Below, one piece after another: positions 17,798 through 25,078 of a stretch of DNA of 64,000 nucleotides (position 1 is its first letter; each line of letters opens with the position of its first letter). A program made the position numbers and the translations under genes. This stretch comes from DASQFQ01 sp963805525. GTDB taxonomy: Bacteria; Actinomycetota; Thermoleophilia; Solirubrobacterales; Solirubrobacteraceae. The notes beneath the pieces were generated by a model. The model searched no databases, had not been told where the DNA came from, and worked only from the letters and a program-made list of their open reading frames with translations. The stretch spans positions 186,001-250,000 of the forward strand of contig CAWDUT010000006.1 in assembly GCA_963805525.1 (NCBI GenBank), given 5' to 3'.

Positions 17798-17805
17798 CGG
17801 GCGGC

Positions 17806-17826
17806 TATATTTGCATGTACACGCAA
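17806..17826. promoter_or_regulatory. plus-strand -10 box (TATATT) and MarR-type palindromic operator
   Basis: TATATT (17806-17811) is a -10 box for the plus-strand reductase gene. TTGCATGTACACGCAA (17811-17826) is an inverted repeat with one mismatched pair (TTGC[A/G]TG TA CA[T/C]GCAA form), matching the TTGC-rich palindromes bound by MarR proteins. The operator begins at the last base of the -10 box, so bound protein would block both divergent promoters. Confidence 0.6.
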
Positions 17827-17853
17827 CTAACGCCCAATGTCTGGAGCCCACTC

Positions 17854-18423
17854 ATGAAGATCACGACCATCGGCAGGGGCAACATCGGCGGGACGCTGGC
17901 ACGGCTGTGGACCGCCGCCGGGCACGAGGTGACCGAGCTCGGGCGCGACGGCGGCGACGTCGCCGGCGCCGGCGTCGTCCTGCTCGCCGTCCCCTACGGC
18001 GCGATCCCCGACGCGCTGGCAGGCGTGACCGGCTGGAGCGGCCAGATCGTCATCGACGCCACCAACCGGCTCGGCGGCGAGGAGCCGCCGGAGGGCCACG
18101 CCTCGGTCGCCGAGTACGTCAAGGCGACCACCGGCGGCCCCGTGGCGAAGGCCTTCAACCTCAACTTCGGCTCGCTGCTCGAGCAGGCCGCCGAAGCCGA
18201 CGAGCGGCCCAGCAACATCTGGACCGGCGACGAGGATGCCCGGGCGGCCGTGGAGCAGCTCACTCGCGACATGGGGATGGAGCCCGTGAACGGCGGCGGC
18301 CTGGAGCAGGCCGCGACCCAGGAGGCGTTCGCCTTCCTCCTCATCGCGATCGTCAAGGACGTCGGGGACGGCCTGCTGTTCTACCGGTTCGCGAGCCCCG
18401 GGGGCGCGAACGGCTCGGGCTGA
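17854..18423 (+). CDS. NADPH-dependent F420 reductase-like NAD(P)-binding protein
   Basis: The ATG at 17854 (189 residues) has a GGAG ribosome site 8 bases upstream and starts MKITTIGRGNIGGTLARLW, the Rossmann motif of the F420-dependent NADP reductase family. The upstream in-frame ATG at 17815 falls inside the operator. Later segments LAVPYGAIPDAL, IDATNRLGG and KAFNLNFGSLL match the family pattern. It would move hydride between NADP and F420 or a similar carrier, or act as a related oxidoreductase. Divergence from marR with a shared operator suggests induction by a MarR ligand. The stop codon is immediately followed by the 3' end of tRNA-Val on the other strand. Confidence 0.85.
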   Translation: MKITTIGRGNIGGTLARLWTAAGHEVTELGRDGGDVAGAGVVLLAVPYGAIPDALAGVTGWSGQIVIDATNRLGGEEPPEGHASVAEYVKATTGGPVAKAFNLNFGSLLEQAAEADERPSNIWTGDEDARAAVEQLTRDMGMEPVNGGGLEQAATQEAFAFLLIAIVKDVGDGLLFYRFASPGGANGSG

Positions 18424-18495
18424 TGGGCGCGGCGGGTTTCGAACCTGCGACCTCTCGCGTGTGAAGCGAGCGCTCTCCCACTGAGCTACGCGCCC
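18424..18495 (-). tRNA. tRNA-Val(CAC)
   Basis: The minus strand folds as a 72-base cloverleaf. The acceptor arm is GGGCGCG/CGCGCCC with discriminator A, the D arm contains AGCTCAGTGGGAGAGC, the anticodon stem CTCGC/GCGAG holds loop TTCACAC (anticodon CAC), and the T loop is GGTTCGAAACC. No CCA is encoded; the next bases read TCA, which is the stop codon of the reductase on the other strand. It decodes GTG, a favoured Val codon in this GC-rich genome. Confidence 0.97.
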
Positions 18496-18535
18496 GGGCG
18501 GCCCAGGAGTCTAGAGGGGGAAGATGGGCATCGGC

Positions 18536-18541
18536 TATCTT
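18536..18541 (+). promoter_or_regulatory. -10 box of leaderless GT2 gene
   Basis: TATCTT ends 8 bases before the GTG at 18550. It lies between the tRNA 5' flank and the glycosyltransferase and marks re-entry into the polysaccharide locus. Confidence 0.45.
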
Positions 18542-18549
18542 CCCCGGCC

Positions 18550-19443
18550 GTGGAGCCGAGAACAGGGGCTCAACCCGTGCGTGCTCAGGAGACCGAGCCG
18601 CAGCCCCGATTGGCGGTGATCGTGACCTGCCATGAGGAGGGGCCGCTCGTGCTCGATGCGGTGCGCTCGGTCCAGGAGCCGGAGCCGGTCGAGATCGTCG
18701 TCATCGACGACGCGTCCCGCGACGACGCGACCCATCGCACCCTCGACCGGATCGAGGCAGAGGGCGTCCGCGTGATCCGGCTGGAGAACAACGGCGGGGT
18801 CGCCCAGGCGCGCATGGTCGGGCTCGCCGAGACCAGCGCGCCGCTCGTGGTGCCCCTCGACGGCGACGACCTGCTCGAGCCCGGCGTCCTGTCCGAGATG
18901 GCCGACCGCCTCGACGCCGCCCCCGACGCCGCGGCGTGCGTGGGCGACCTGCTCGAGTTCGGCGACCGCGAGGTGCTGCGGGCGGTCCCGGAGCGGCTCG
19001 ACCCCTACCGCGTCGCCTACACCAACGAGTACCCCATCACGGCGCTCTTCCGCCGAACCCGGCTGGAGGAGGTCGACGGCTGGCGCCGCCCCCAGACCGC
19101 GCAGCAGGGCTACGAGGACTGGGGTCTGTGGATGGACATCGCCGAGCGCGGCTGGCCGATCGCGCACCTCGGCCCTCGCCGCGTCAGCTACCGTCGCCGC
19201 CTCCACGGCCGCCGCCTCAACCACCAGGCGCGCGAGCACCACCGCGAGATCTACCGCACGCTCCGCGCGTCCCATCCCCAGCTGTTCGCCGACCTGCCCG
19301 AGCACCGCCGGCGCTCGGACCTCTCCGGCGTCCGCAAGATGCTCTACCCGGTCGTGTACGGCGAGCGGGCGCGCGTCCCGTTCGAGGACGTCCTCAAGCC
19401 GATCGCCGACCGCTTCGGGATCTGGACGCTGACCAGGCGCTGA
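18550..19443 (+). CDS. family 2 glycosyltransferase
   Basis: The 297-residue GT-A protein has LAVIVTCHEEGPLVLDAVRS, VEIVVIDDASRDDAT (nucleotide binding) and VVPLDGDDLLEPG (DxD metal site), then GYEDWGLWMDIAERGW near the acceptor site. It would add a sugar to the repeat unit. The start GTG follows a TATCTT box by 8 bases. The 3' end overlaps the convergent flippase gene by 50 bases, a long antisense overlap that could couple the levels of the two transcripts. Confidence 0.87.
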   Translation: MEPRTGAQPVRAQETEPQPRLAVIVTCHEEGPLVLDAVRSVQEPEPVEIVVIDDASRDDATHRTLDRIEAEGVRVIRLENNGGVAQARMVGLAETSAPLVVPLDGDDLLEPGVLSEMADRLDAAPDAAACVGDLLEFGDREVLRAVPERLDPYRVAYTNEYPITALFRRTRLEEVDGWRRPQTAQQGYEDWGLWMDIAERGWPIAHLGPRRVSYRRRLHGRRLNHQAREHHREIYRTLRASHPQLFADLPEHRRRSDLSGVRKMLYPVVYGERARVPFEDVLKPIADRFGIWTLTRR

Positions 19444-20863
19444 GCCGGCTCGGCAGCAGGCCCAGGAAGACCTCGTAGTCGTCGCGGAAGAGCAGGCGCT
19501 CCGCGAGCCACAGCACGATCACGTACACGACGAGCGCGAGGGCGACCGCGGGCACCAGCGGCCCCGGCACCAGCAGCGCCGACGCCGTCATCGCCGCGGC
19601 GGCCAGCACGGGCGCCGCGAACGAGCGCCAGAAGCGCACGTGGCCCACGTGCCGGGCCGCCATCCACACGCTCAGCGCCCCCAGCACCGCCGCCGAGGCC
19701 AGCGAGACCGCCGCGGCGCCGTCCGCCCCGTAGGGCGGGATGAAGATGAGGTTGCCGGCGAGGTTGAACACGACGACGACGCCGACCAGCTTCGCGAACG
19801 TCGTCGGCGAGTCGCGCGCGATCAGCGTCATGGAGGCGAACGACTGCATCCCGTAGAGCGCGCTGGTCAGCCCGAGCAGCTGCAGCGGCAGCACGGCGGC
19901 CTTGAAGGCGCTCCCGTAGAGCAGCCCGATCAGCCCGCTCGCGAACAGCGTGAACACGAGGCTGATCGGCAGCAGCACGCCGTTCATCGCCGCCAGCCCG
20001 AGCTCGTAGCCGCGCGTCAGCCCGTCCGCGGCGGTGCGCGACAGCCACGGCATCATCGCCGCCGCGATCGCCCACGCGACGAACTGCGTGCTCTCCACGA
20101 GCCGGTAGGCGGCGGCGTAGAGGCCGACCTCCTGCTCGCCGGCGATGAACGAGAGGATCGTGACGTCGATCCGCATCAGCAGCACGAACAACAGGAACGC
20201 CACGCCGATCGGGAACGCGGTCTTCAGCAGCGGCGGCCAGCTGCGCGGCTGGGGCCGCGGCCGGCGCCCGACGAGCCGCCGCACCGACACCTCCGAGACC
20301 GTCAGCCCGGCCACCGCGCCGGCGGTGTAGACGACCGACGACGCGATCACGCCGCCCCCGAGCTTCAGCACCGCGATGCCGACGAGCGCGGTCAGCGTCC
20401 GCTGGATCACGATCGAGAGCGAGATCAGCTCGAGCCGCTCGTTGGCCTGGAAGATCATGTACCAGGTGCGCGCGATCGCCTCGATCGCCACCCCGGTGCC
20501 GAGGATCACCACCGCCATGCGCGCGTCGTGCGAGAAGTCGCCGAGGTTGACGATCACCACGGCGAGCCCGAGCAGCACGACCGCGCTCACCGTCTTCAGC
20601 GCGGCGACGTCGCTCAGGTAGCGCCCCGCGCGGCTGTGGTCGCGCGCCACCTCGCGCGAGGTCAGCTCGTCGGTGCCGAAGCCCGCCCCCACCAGCAGCG
20701 CCGTCGTCAGCCCGAGCGCGAACATGAACGCGCCGAAGCCCTCGCGCCCCAGCTCCCGCGCCATCGTCACGAAGAACAGGAGCGACGCGACCTTGGCGAC
20801 GATCTCGCCGGCGGACCGGACGACGGCGTTGCGGGCGATCCGCTGCTGGGTTCCGGTGCTCAC
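19394..20863 (-). CDS. Wzx-type polysaccharide flippase (MOP superfamily), copy 2
   Basis: A 489-residue polytopic membrane protein with about 14 helices. Its N-terminus (TQQRIARNAVVRSAGEIVAK, then FVTMARELGREGFG) is close in pattern to copy 1 at 7317-8735. It would flip the undecaprenyl-linked oligosaccharide and is divergent from the Wzy polymerase with a 20-base gap, so the pair is probably co-controlled. The last 17 codons overlap the GT2 gene in antisense and are Arg/Ser-rich, which may mean the end was extended by mutation of an earlier stop. Confidence 0.88.
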   Translation of the reverse strand: MSTGTQQRIARNAVVRSAGEIVAKVASLLFFVTMARELGREGFGAFMFALGLTTALLVGAGFGTDELTSREVARDHSRAGRYLSDVAALKTVSAVVLLGLAVVIVNLGDFSHDARMAVVILGTGVAIEAIARTWYMIFQANERLELISLSIVIQRTLTALVGIAVLKLGGGVIASSVVYTAGAVAGLTVSEVSVRRLVGRRPRPQPRSWPPLLKTAFPIGVAFLLFVLLMRIDVTILSFIAGEQEVGLYAAAYRLVESTQFVAWAIAAAMMPWLSRTAADGLTRGYELGLAAMNGVLLPISLVFTLFASGLIGLLYGSAFKAAVLPLQLLGLTSALYGMQSFASMTLIARDSPTTFAKLVGVVVVFNLAGNLIFIPPYGADGAAAVSLASAAVLGALSVWMAARHVGHVRFWRSFAAPVLAAAAMTASALLVPGPLVPAVALALVVYVIVLWLAERLLFRDDYEVFLGLLPSRLSAWSASRSRSGRRSA

Positions 20864-20883
20864 GGGTTGTCTACCCTCACCGC
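20864..20883. promoter_or_regulatory. 20-base divergent promoter between Wzx and Wzy genes
   Basis: TACCCT (20872-20877, plus) precedes the Wzy GTG at 20884 by 6 bases. On the minus strand TAGACA overlaps the same TA and precedes the Wzx GTG at 20863. Both genes appear leaderless or nearly so. Confidence 0.45.
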
Positions 20884-22248
20884 GTGACGTCGCTCGCCGT
20901 CGTTCCCTCCAAGCCGACGGGCGTCGCTCCGTGGATCGCCGGTGGCATCCTCGCGACCGCCGTCCTGATCGGCGCGTTCGCGCTCGCGCTCGACGCGACG
21001 AAGCTGACGATGCTCCAGGTGGTGGCGGCCGGCTTCGGGCTGTTGATCGTGCTCGGCATCGCCCTCTGGCGCTACAAGTGGGCGGTCTCGCTGGCGTTCC
21101 TGCTGCTCGGCTTCCAGATCGTCGATCCCGCGCCGGTCGACCTGGTGCTGGTGATCGTGATCGCGGTGGCGTTCGTGACCGGCAGGCTCGCCCTGCAGTC
21201 GGTGCCCACGTGGGTGGTGCTGACGATGGGCGCCTTCATCGCGATGGGGATGCTGTCGACGACCGAGGCGCTCAAGGTCGGCCGCGCGGCGTTCTTCCTC
21301 AGCATCACGGTCTACCTGTGCGCGTTCGGCCTCTGGGTCTGCGCCTACGTGACGACCGAGGAGCGGGCCCGCACGATCCTCACCGCGATGATCGTGGTGG
21401 CGGTGATCTCCGCGATCGGCGGCAGCCTGACGCTGTTCATGAACGTCCCGGTCTTCAACACCATCGCCGACGGGCAGCGCGCGGAGGGGCTGTTCGACGA
21501 CCCGAACATCTACGGGCCGTTCCTCGTCGCCATCTCGCTGCTGCTGTTGCAGGAGCTGATCGAGCCACGCTTGCTCAAACGCTGGGGCCGGCCGCTGATC
21601 GCGCTCCTGACCGCGATCGTCACCATCGGCTGGTTCCTCTCCTACTCGCGGGCGGCGTGGCTCAACTACGCCGTCGCCCTCGCGGTGCTGCTCGTGCTGC
21701 TGCCGCTCCGCCGCGGCGGCGCGACACGCGCGCTCGTGCTCCTGCTCGTCGTGATCGCCGGGGCGGGCACGACCGTCACGACGGTCGTCCTGACCGGCCA
21801 GTCCACCTTCGTCCAGGAGCGGGCGAAGAAGCAGAGCTACGACACCGATCGCTTCGGCGCCCAGCGGCTCGGCATCGAGGTGGCGGAGACGCGGCCGCTC
21901 GGCATCGGGCCGGGCCAGTTCGAGGTCGTGTCGCCGGTCTCCGCGCACTCGACCTACATCCGCGCCGGCGCCGAGCAGGGCTTCATCGGCTTCGTGCTCG
22001 TGCTCGTGCTGTTCGTCGGCACCCTGCTGGTGGCGATCAACAACGTCTTATGGGGCAAGGACACGGCCGGGATCGGCTCGCTCGGGCTGCTCGCGATCTG
22101 GTGCGGCACGCTCGCCAACAGCGTCTTCATCGACACGTTGCACTGGCGCCACCTGTTCATCTTCGCGGGCCTGATCTGGTCGGGCTCGCTCGCGGCGCCG
22201 GCGATCTCTCAGGCGTCCTCGAGAGCCGGCGTGCGCAACCCCATGTAG
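20884..22248 (+). CDS. Wzy/O-antigen-ligase-type polysaccharide polymerase
   Basis: The 454-residue protein has about 11 hydrophobic helices and the O-antigen ligase/Wzy_C signature: GQRAEGLFDDPNIYGPFL in a large external loop, FLSYSRAAWLNY, and LGIGPGQFEVVSPVSAHSTY, where the Arg and His are the usual catalytic-loop residues. It would join flipped repeat units on the outer face. It is divergent from a flippase and its last 40 bases overlap the antisense chain-length regulator/kinase gene, which fits one functional unit for polymer export. Confidence 0.87.
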   Translation: MTSLAVVPSKPTGVAPWIAGGILATAVLIGAFALALDATKLTMLQVVAAGFGLLIVLGIALWRYKWAVSLAFLLLGFQIVDPAPVDLVLVIVIAVAFVTGRLALQSVPTWVVLTMGAFIAMGMLSTTEALKVGRAAFFLSITVYLCAFGLWVCAYVTTEERARTILTAMIVVAVISAIGGSLTLFMNVPVFNTIADGQRAEGLFDDPNIYGPFLVAISLLLLQELIEPRLLKRWGRPLIALLTAIVTIGWFLSYSRAAWLNYAVALAVLLVLLPLRRGGATRALVLLLVVIAGAGTTVTTVVLTGQSTFVQERAKKQSYDTDRFGAQRLGIEVAETRPLGIGPGQFEVVSPVSAHSTYIRAGAEQGFIGFVLVLVLFVGTLLVAINNVLWGKDTAGIGSLGLLAIWCGTLANSVFIDTLHWRHLFIFAGLIWSGSLAAPAISQASSRAGVRNPM

Positions 22249-23786
22249 TACGGGGACGCCTCCGAGCGCGTGCCGATCGGCACGCAGCCGATGGCGGGGA
22301 GGTCGAGCCGGTCGAGCACGTCGCGCGCGTCGATCACCGTGTCCAGCGTGATGCGGTCGAGGCGGGCGACGAAGAGCAGCGACGTGCAGTCCCGCGCCAG
22401 CGCGCGCGTGTCGGCGATGCCGAGCAGCGGCGGCGCGTCGATCAGCACGTAGCGGTAGTCCAGCCCCTTGACCGCGGCCATGACCACGTCGAGCCCCTCG
22501 CCGGCGAGCAGCTGGGCAGGGTCGGTCGGCTTGACGCCGCTGGGCAGGACGTCGAGATCGCCGCGGCGGCCCTGCTCGAGCGGGACGATCGCGGCGTTGA
22601 GCATGCGCTGCAGCGCCCTGCCGCGCGGGCGCTCGCTCGCCTCGACCAGCAGCTCGGTCAGGCCCGGCTCCTCCGGGACGCCCATGATGTTGTGCAGCGT
22701 CGGCCAGCGGAGGTCGGCGGAGATCAGCAGCGTCGGGTGGCCGGCCTGCGCGAGCGCGCGCCCGAGCCGTGCGGTGACGGTGCTCTTGCCCTCGGCGTGC
22801 AGCCCGCTGGTGACCAGCAGCACGTGCGGGCCCTCCTCGGCCGGCAGCGAGAAGCGCACCGAGGCCCCGAGCGTCTGGTAGCTCTCGTACTCCGCCCCGG
22901 TGAGCACGTTGCGGCGCAGGAGCCGGCGGCGGACGTAGGGGATGGCGGCCAGCATCGGCAGGTCGAGCAGGCGGCTGAGCTCCCGCGCGCCGCTGACGCG
23001 CGGCACGAGCTGGTCGCGGGCGAGCGCGATCAGGACGCCGATGAACAGGCCGAGGAAGAGCGCGATGACGGCGTTCCGCAGCGGCTTCGGCGAGGTCCGC
23101 GACTTCGGCACGCCCGCCCGCTGGGCGACCCGCAGATCGATGCCGGCGGCGGACTGGGCGACACCGAGGTCGGACAGCCGCTGGCGGATCGCCGCCTCCG
23201 ACTGCGAGGCGGCGGGGTCGTTGTGGTTGATGCTGCGCAGCTGCTGCAGCAGGCCCTGGCGGGCTGCCTCGTACTGCTGCCGCGTGACGTCGGTCTGCTC
23301 CTTGACGAAGGTGTCGGCGACCGCGTTGGCGATCGCGGCCGACTTCTTCGGCTCGCCCTTCGCCGTCGCGGTGACGTTGATCAGGTTCGCCTCGGGGTTG
23401 ACGTTCGCCTTGACCGCCTGCGACAGCGAGGTCGCCGTCTCGCCGTCGCCGACCTTCTGCGCGGCGCGGGAGAGCACGTCGGTGGTGACGAGCAGCTGCC
23501 CGATCGTCGCGAGCTCGCGCGACAGCGTGTCGCTGCTGGCCGTGTCGGTCGTGGCCGACGTGATGCGCTTGACGATGATCGCCGACGAGGTGTAGCGATC
23601 GGGGGCGAGCGAGGACAGCAGGAAGGCGACGAGCGCGGCGGAGACCGCGAGCGTGAGGATCAGCCAGCGACCGCGGCGGATTGCGTCGACATAGCGGCGA
23701 ACCTCGACCGGCTCGTCGTTGCCCTGACGGCGGCCGCCCGGGGAGCGGCCGGGCATGGTCGAGGGTTCGTTGAGTCGGGCCTCCAT
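22209..23786 (-). CDS. chain-length determinant (Wzz) fused to BY-kinase-like ATPase domain
   Basis: The ATG at 23786 gives 525 residues (GTG at 23795 is an alternative). Residues 30-260 are a Wzz domain: TM1 about 41-60, an extracytoplasmic coiled region and TM2 about 239-257. The C-terminal ATPase has Walker A SGLHAEGKST (Lys334) and Walker B YVLIDAPPLL (Asp450). The Walker A' motif reads LLISADLR, so the first Asp of the usual DxD is Ser356. The C-terminus has only two adjacent Tyr in SPYYMG rather than a Tyr cluster. It would set polymer length by cycling phosphorylation with the CpsB-type phosphatase at 26641. Altered Walker A' and the poor Tyr tail suggest changed or weak autokinase activity (inference). 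Confidence 0.88.
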   Translation of the reverse strand: MEARLNEPSTMPGRSPGGRRQGNDEPVEVRRYVDAIRRGRWLILTLAVSAALVAFLLSSLAPDRYTSSAIIVKRITSATTDTASSDTLSRELATIGQLLVTTDVLSRAAQKVGDGETATSLSQAVKANVNPEANLINVTATAKGEPKKSAAIANAVADTFVKEQTDVTRQQYEAARQGLLQQLRSINHNDPAASQSEAAIRQRLSDLGVAQSAAGIDLRVAQRAGVPKSRTSPKPLRNAVIALFLGLFIGVLIALARDQLVPRVSGARELSRLLDLPMLAAIPYVRRRLLRRNVLTGAEYESYQTLGASVRFSLPAEEGPHVLLVTSGLHAEGKSTVTARLGRALAQAGHPTLLISADLRWPTLHNIMGVPEEPGLTELLVEASERPRGRALQRMLNAAIVPLEQGRRGDLDVLPSGVKPTDPAQLLAGEGLDVVMAAVKGLDYRYVLIDAPPLLGIADTRALARDCTSLLFVARLDRITLDTVIDARDVLDRLDLPAIGCVPIGTRSEASPYYMGLRTPALEDA

Positions 23787-23835
23787 CAGCGTCACAGGGT
23801 AGACGGGGGAGCGCCCTCGGTCTGCACCTCACACC

Positions 23836-23841
23836 TAGAAT
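23836..23841 (+). promoter_or_regulatory. -10 box of leaderless GT4 gene
   Basis: TAGAAT ends 7 bases before the GTG at 23849, a model leaderless arrangement. A minus-strand TACCCT precedes the kinase ATG at 23786 by 9 bases, so this 62-base gap holds two divergent promoters. Confidence 0.5.
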
Positions 23842-23848
23842 AGCCGCG

Positions 23849-24964
23849 GTGCGCCGCGTGGCCCTCGTCTGCGAGCCGCCGCACGGCGGCGTCGCCGAGC
23901 ATGTGACCCAGCTGGCGCTCGGGCTCCGCGCCCGCGGCTTCGAGCCGGTGGTGATCTGCCCGCCGGACTTCCGCACCGCCGATGCGCTGCGCGCCGCCGG
24001 TTGCCGCATCGCCGAGGTCGACCTGCGGCGCGACTACGCGCATCCGCACCGCGACGCCGCGGCGGTGCGCGCGGTCGGGCGCGTGCTGCGGCGCGAGCGC
24101 GTGGAGCTCGTGCACGCGCACGCCGCCAAGGCCGGCGTGGTGGGGCGGGTGGCGGCGCGGCTGCTCGGCCGGCCGGCGCTCTACACGCCGCACTGCTTCC
24201 CGTTCGTGGGCGAGGTCTCGGAGGCGCGGCGGCGCTTCTCGCTCGCGGTCGAGCGCGCGCTGGCGCCGGCCACCGCCACGATCGTCTGCGTCTGTGAGGA
24301 CGAGCGCGAGGTCGCCCGCGCGAGCTCGCTGCGCGCGCCGCTCGAGGTGATCCACAACGGCTGCCCGCCGTGCGACGACGGCGAGCCCGACCCGCGCCTG
24401 CGCGCGCTCGCCGGCGACGGCCCGCTGGTCGGCGCCGTGACGGTGCTGCGCCGGCAGAAGGCGGTCGAGGTCCTGCTCGAGGCGGCGCCCGCGGTGCTCG
24501 CGGCGGTGCCGGAGGCGCGGATCGCGATCGTCGGCGACGGGCCGGAGCGCGCGGACCTGGGCGCGCGCGCCGCCGCGCTCGGCCTCGACGAGCGCGTCGC
24601 CTTCCTCTCCTTTACCGGGCCGGCGTCGCGGCACCTGCGCGCGCTCGACGTCTACGTCCTGCCCTCGGCGTGGGAGGCGTTCCCGATCGGCGTGCTCGAG
24701 GCGCAGGCGTGCGGGGTGCCGCAGGTCGCCACCGACGTCGGCGGCACCCGCGAGGCGGTGGTCCCGGAGACCGGGATGCTCGTGCCCCCCCGCAATCCCG
24801 GCGCGCTGGCGCTCGCGGTCACCGGAATCCTGCAGGACGCTGAGCGCCGCCGCGCGATGGCCGCAGCCTCGCGGCAGCGCCATGCGCGGCATTTCGGGCT
24901 GGAGCCGATGCTCGACGCCACCGCCGCGCTCTACAGCCGTCTCGTCGCTCAAGTCCACGCGTAG
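23849..24964 (+). CDS. family 4 glycosyltransferase (GT-B)
   Basis: The 371-residue protein starts with VALVCEPPHGGVAEHVTQLA and has LVHAHAAKAGVVGRVAARLL, GAVTVLRRQKAVEVLLEAAP at the donor domain start, and AFPIGVLEAQACGVPQVATD with the E-x7 region, typical of GT4 enzymes. It would add a sugar to the lipid-linked unit. It starts at a GTG 7 bases after a TAGAAT box. Only about 20 bases separate its stop from the c-di-GMP riboswitch, so the riboswitch either has a promoter within this gene or receives read-through. Confidence 0.88.
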   Translation: MRRVALVCEPPHGGVAEHVTQLALGLRARGFEPVVICPPDFRTADALRAAGCRIAEVDLRRDYAHPHRDAAAVRAVGRVLRRERVELVHAHAAKAGVVGRVAARLLGRPALYTPHCFPFVGEVSEARRRFSLAVERALAPATATIVCVCEDEREVARASSLRAPLEVIHNGCPPCDDGEPDPRLRALAGDGPLVGAVTVLRRQKAVEVLLEAAPAVLAAVPEARIAIVGDGPERADLGARAAALGLDERVAFLSFTGPASRHLRALDVYVLPSAWEAFPIGVLEAQACGVPQVATDVGGTREAVVPETGMLVPPRNPGALALAVTGILQDAERRRAMAAASRQRHARHFGLEPMLDATAALYSRLVAQVHA

Positions 24965-24983
24965 GAAGCCGACAATGAACTCG

Positions 24984-25063
24984 TAGCCCCGATAAAGGCA
25001 AACCCGCCGTGAGGCGGGGGCGCAAAGCCAGGGGTCTCGCCCATGCGAGACAGCCCAGCCGCC
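24984..25063 (+). promoter_or_regulatory. c-di-GMP-I (GEMM) riboswitch
   Basis: The sequence matches the conserved core of GEMM/c-di-GMP-I aptamers. GATAAAGGCAAACC (24991-25004) is followed by a stem CCCGCC/GGCGGG closed by a GTGA tetraloop (25003-25018), then GCGCAAAGCC (25020-25029). A second stem GTCTCGC/GCGAGAC with loop CCAT (25034-25051) leads to the closing AGCCCAGCCGCC. The conserved A-rich joints and the GNRA tetraloop are all present. The aptamer ends 2 bases before the ribosome site AAGGAG (25065-25070) of the downstream glycosidase gene, so control is probably by hiding or freeing that site. Whether c-di-GMP switches the gene on or off cannot be read from sequence. Confidence 0.88.
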
Positions 25064-25078
25064 GAAGGAGTTGTTCGC

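Noticed and set aside
17815..17853. ATG at 17815 as start of the F420-type reductase
   Set aside because: It overlaps the palindromic operator; the family N-terminus begins at the ATG 17854, which has a GGAG site.
25043..25078. ATG at 25043 as start of the GHL15-like protein
   Set aside because: It falls inside the second stem-loop of the c-di-GMP riboswitch and has no ribosome site; the TTG at 25079 has AAGGAG upstream.
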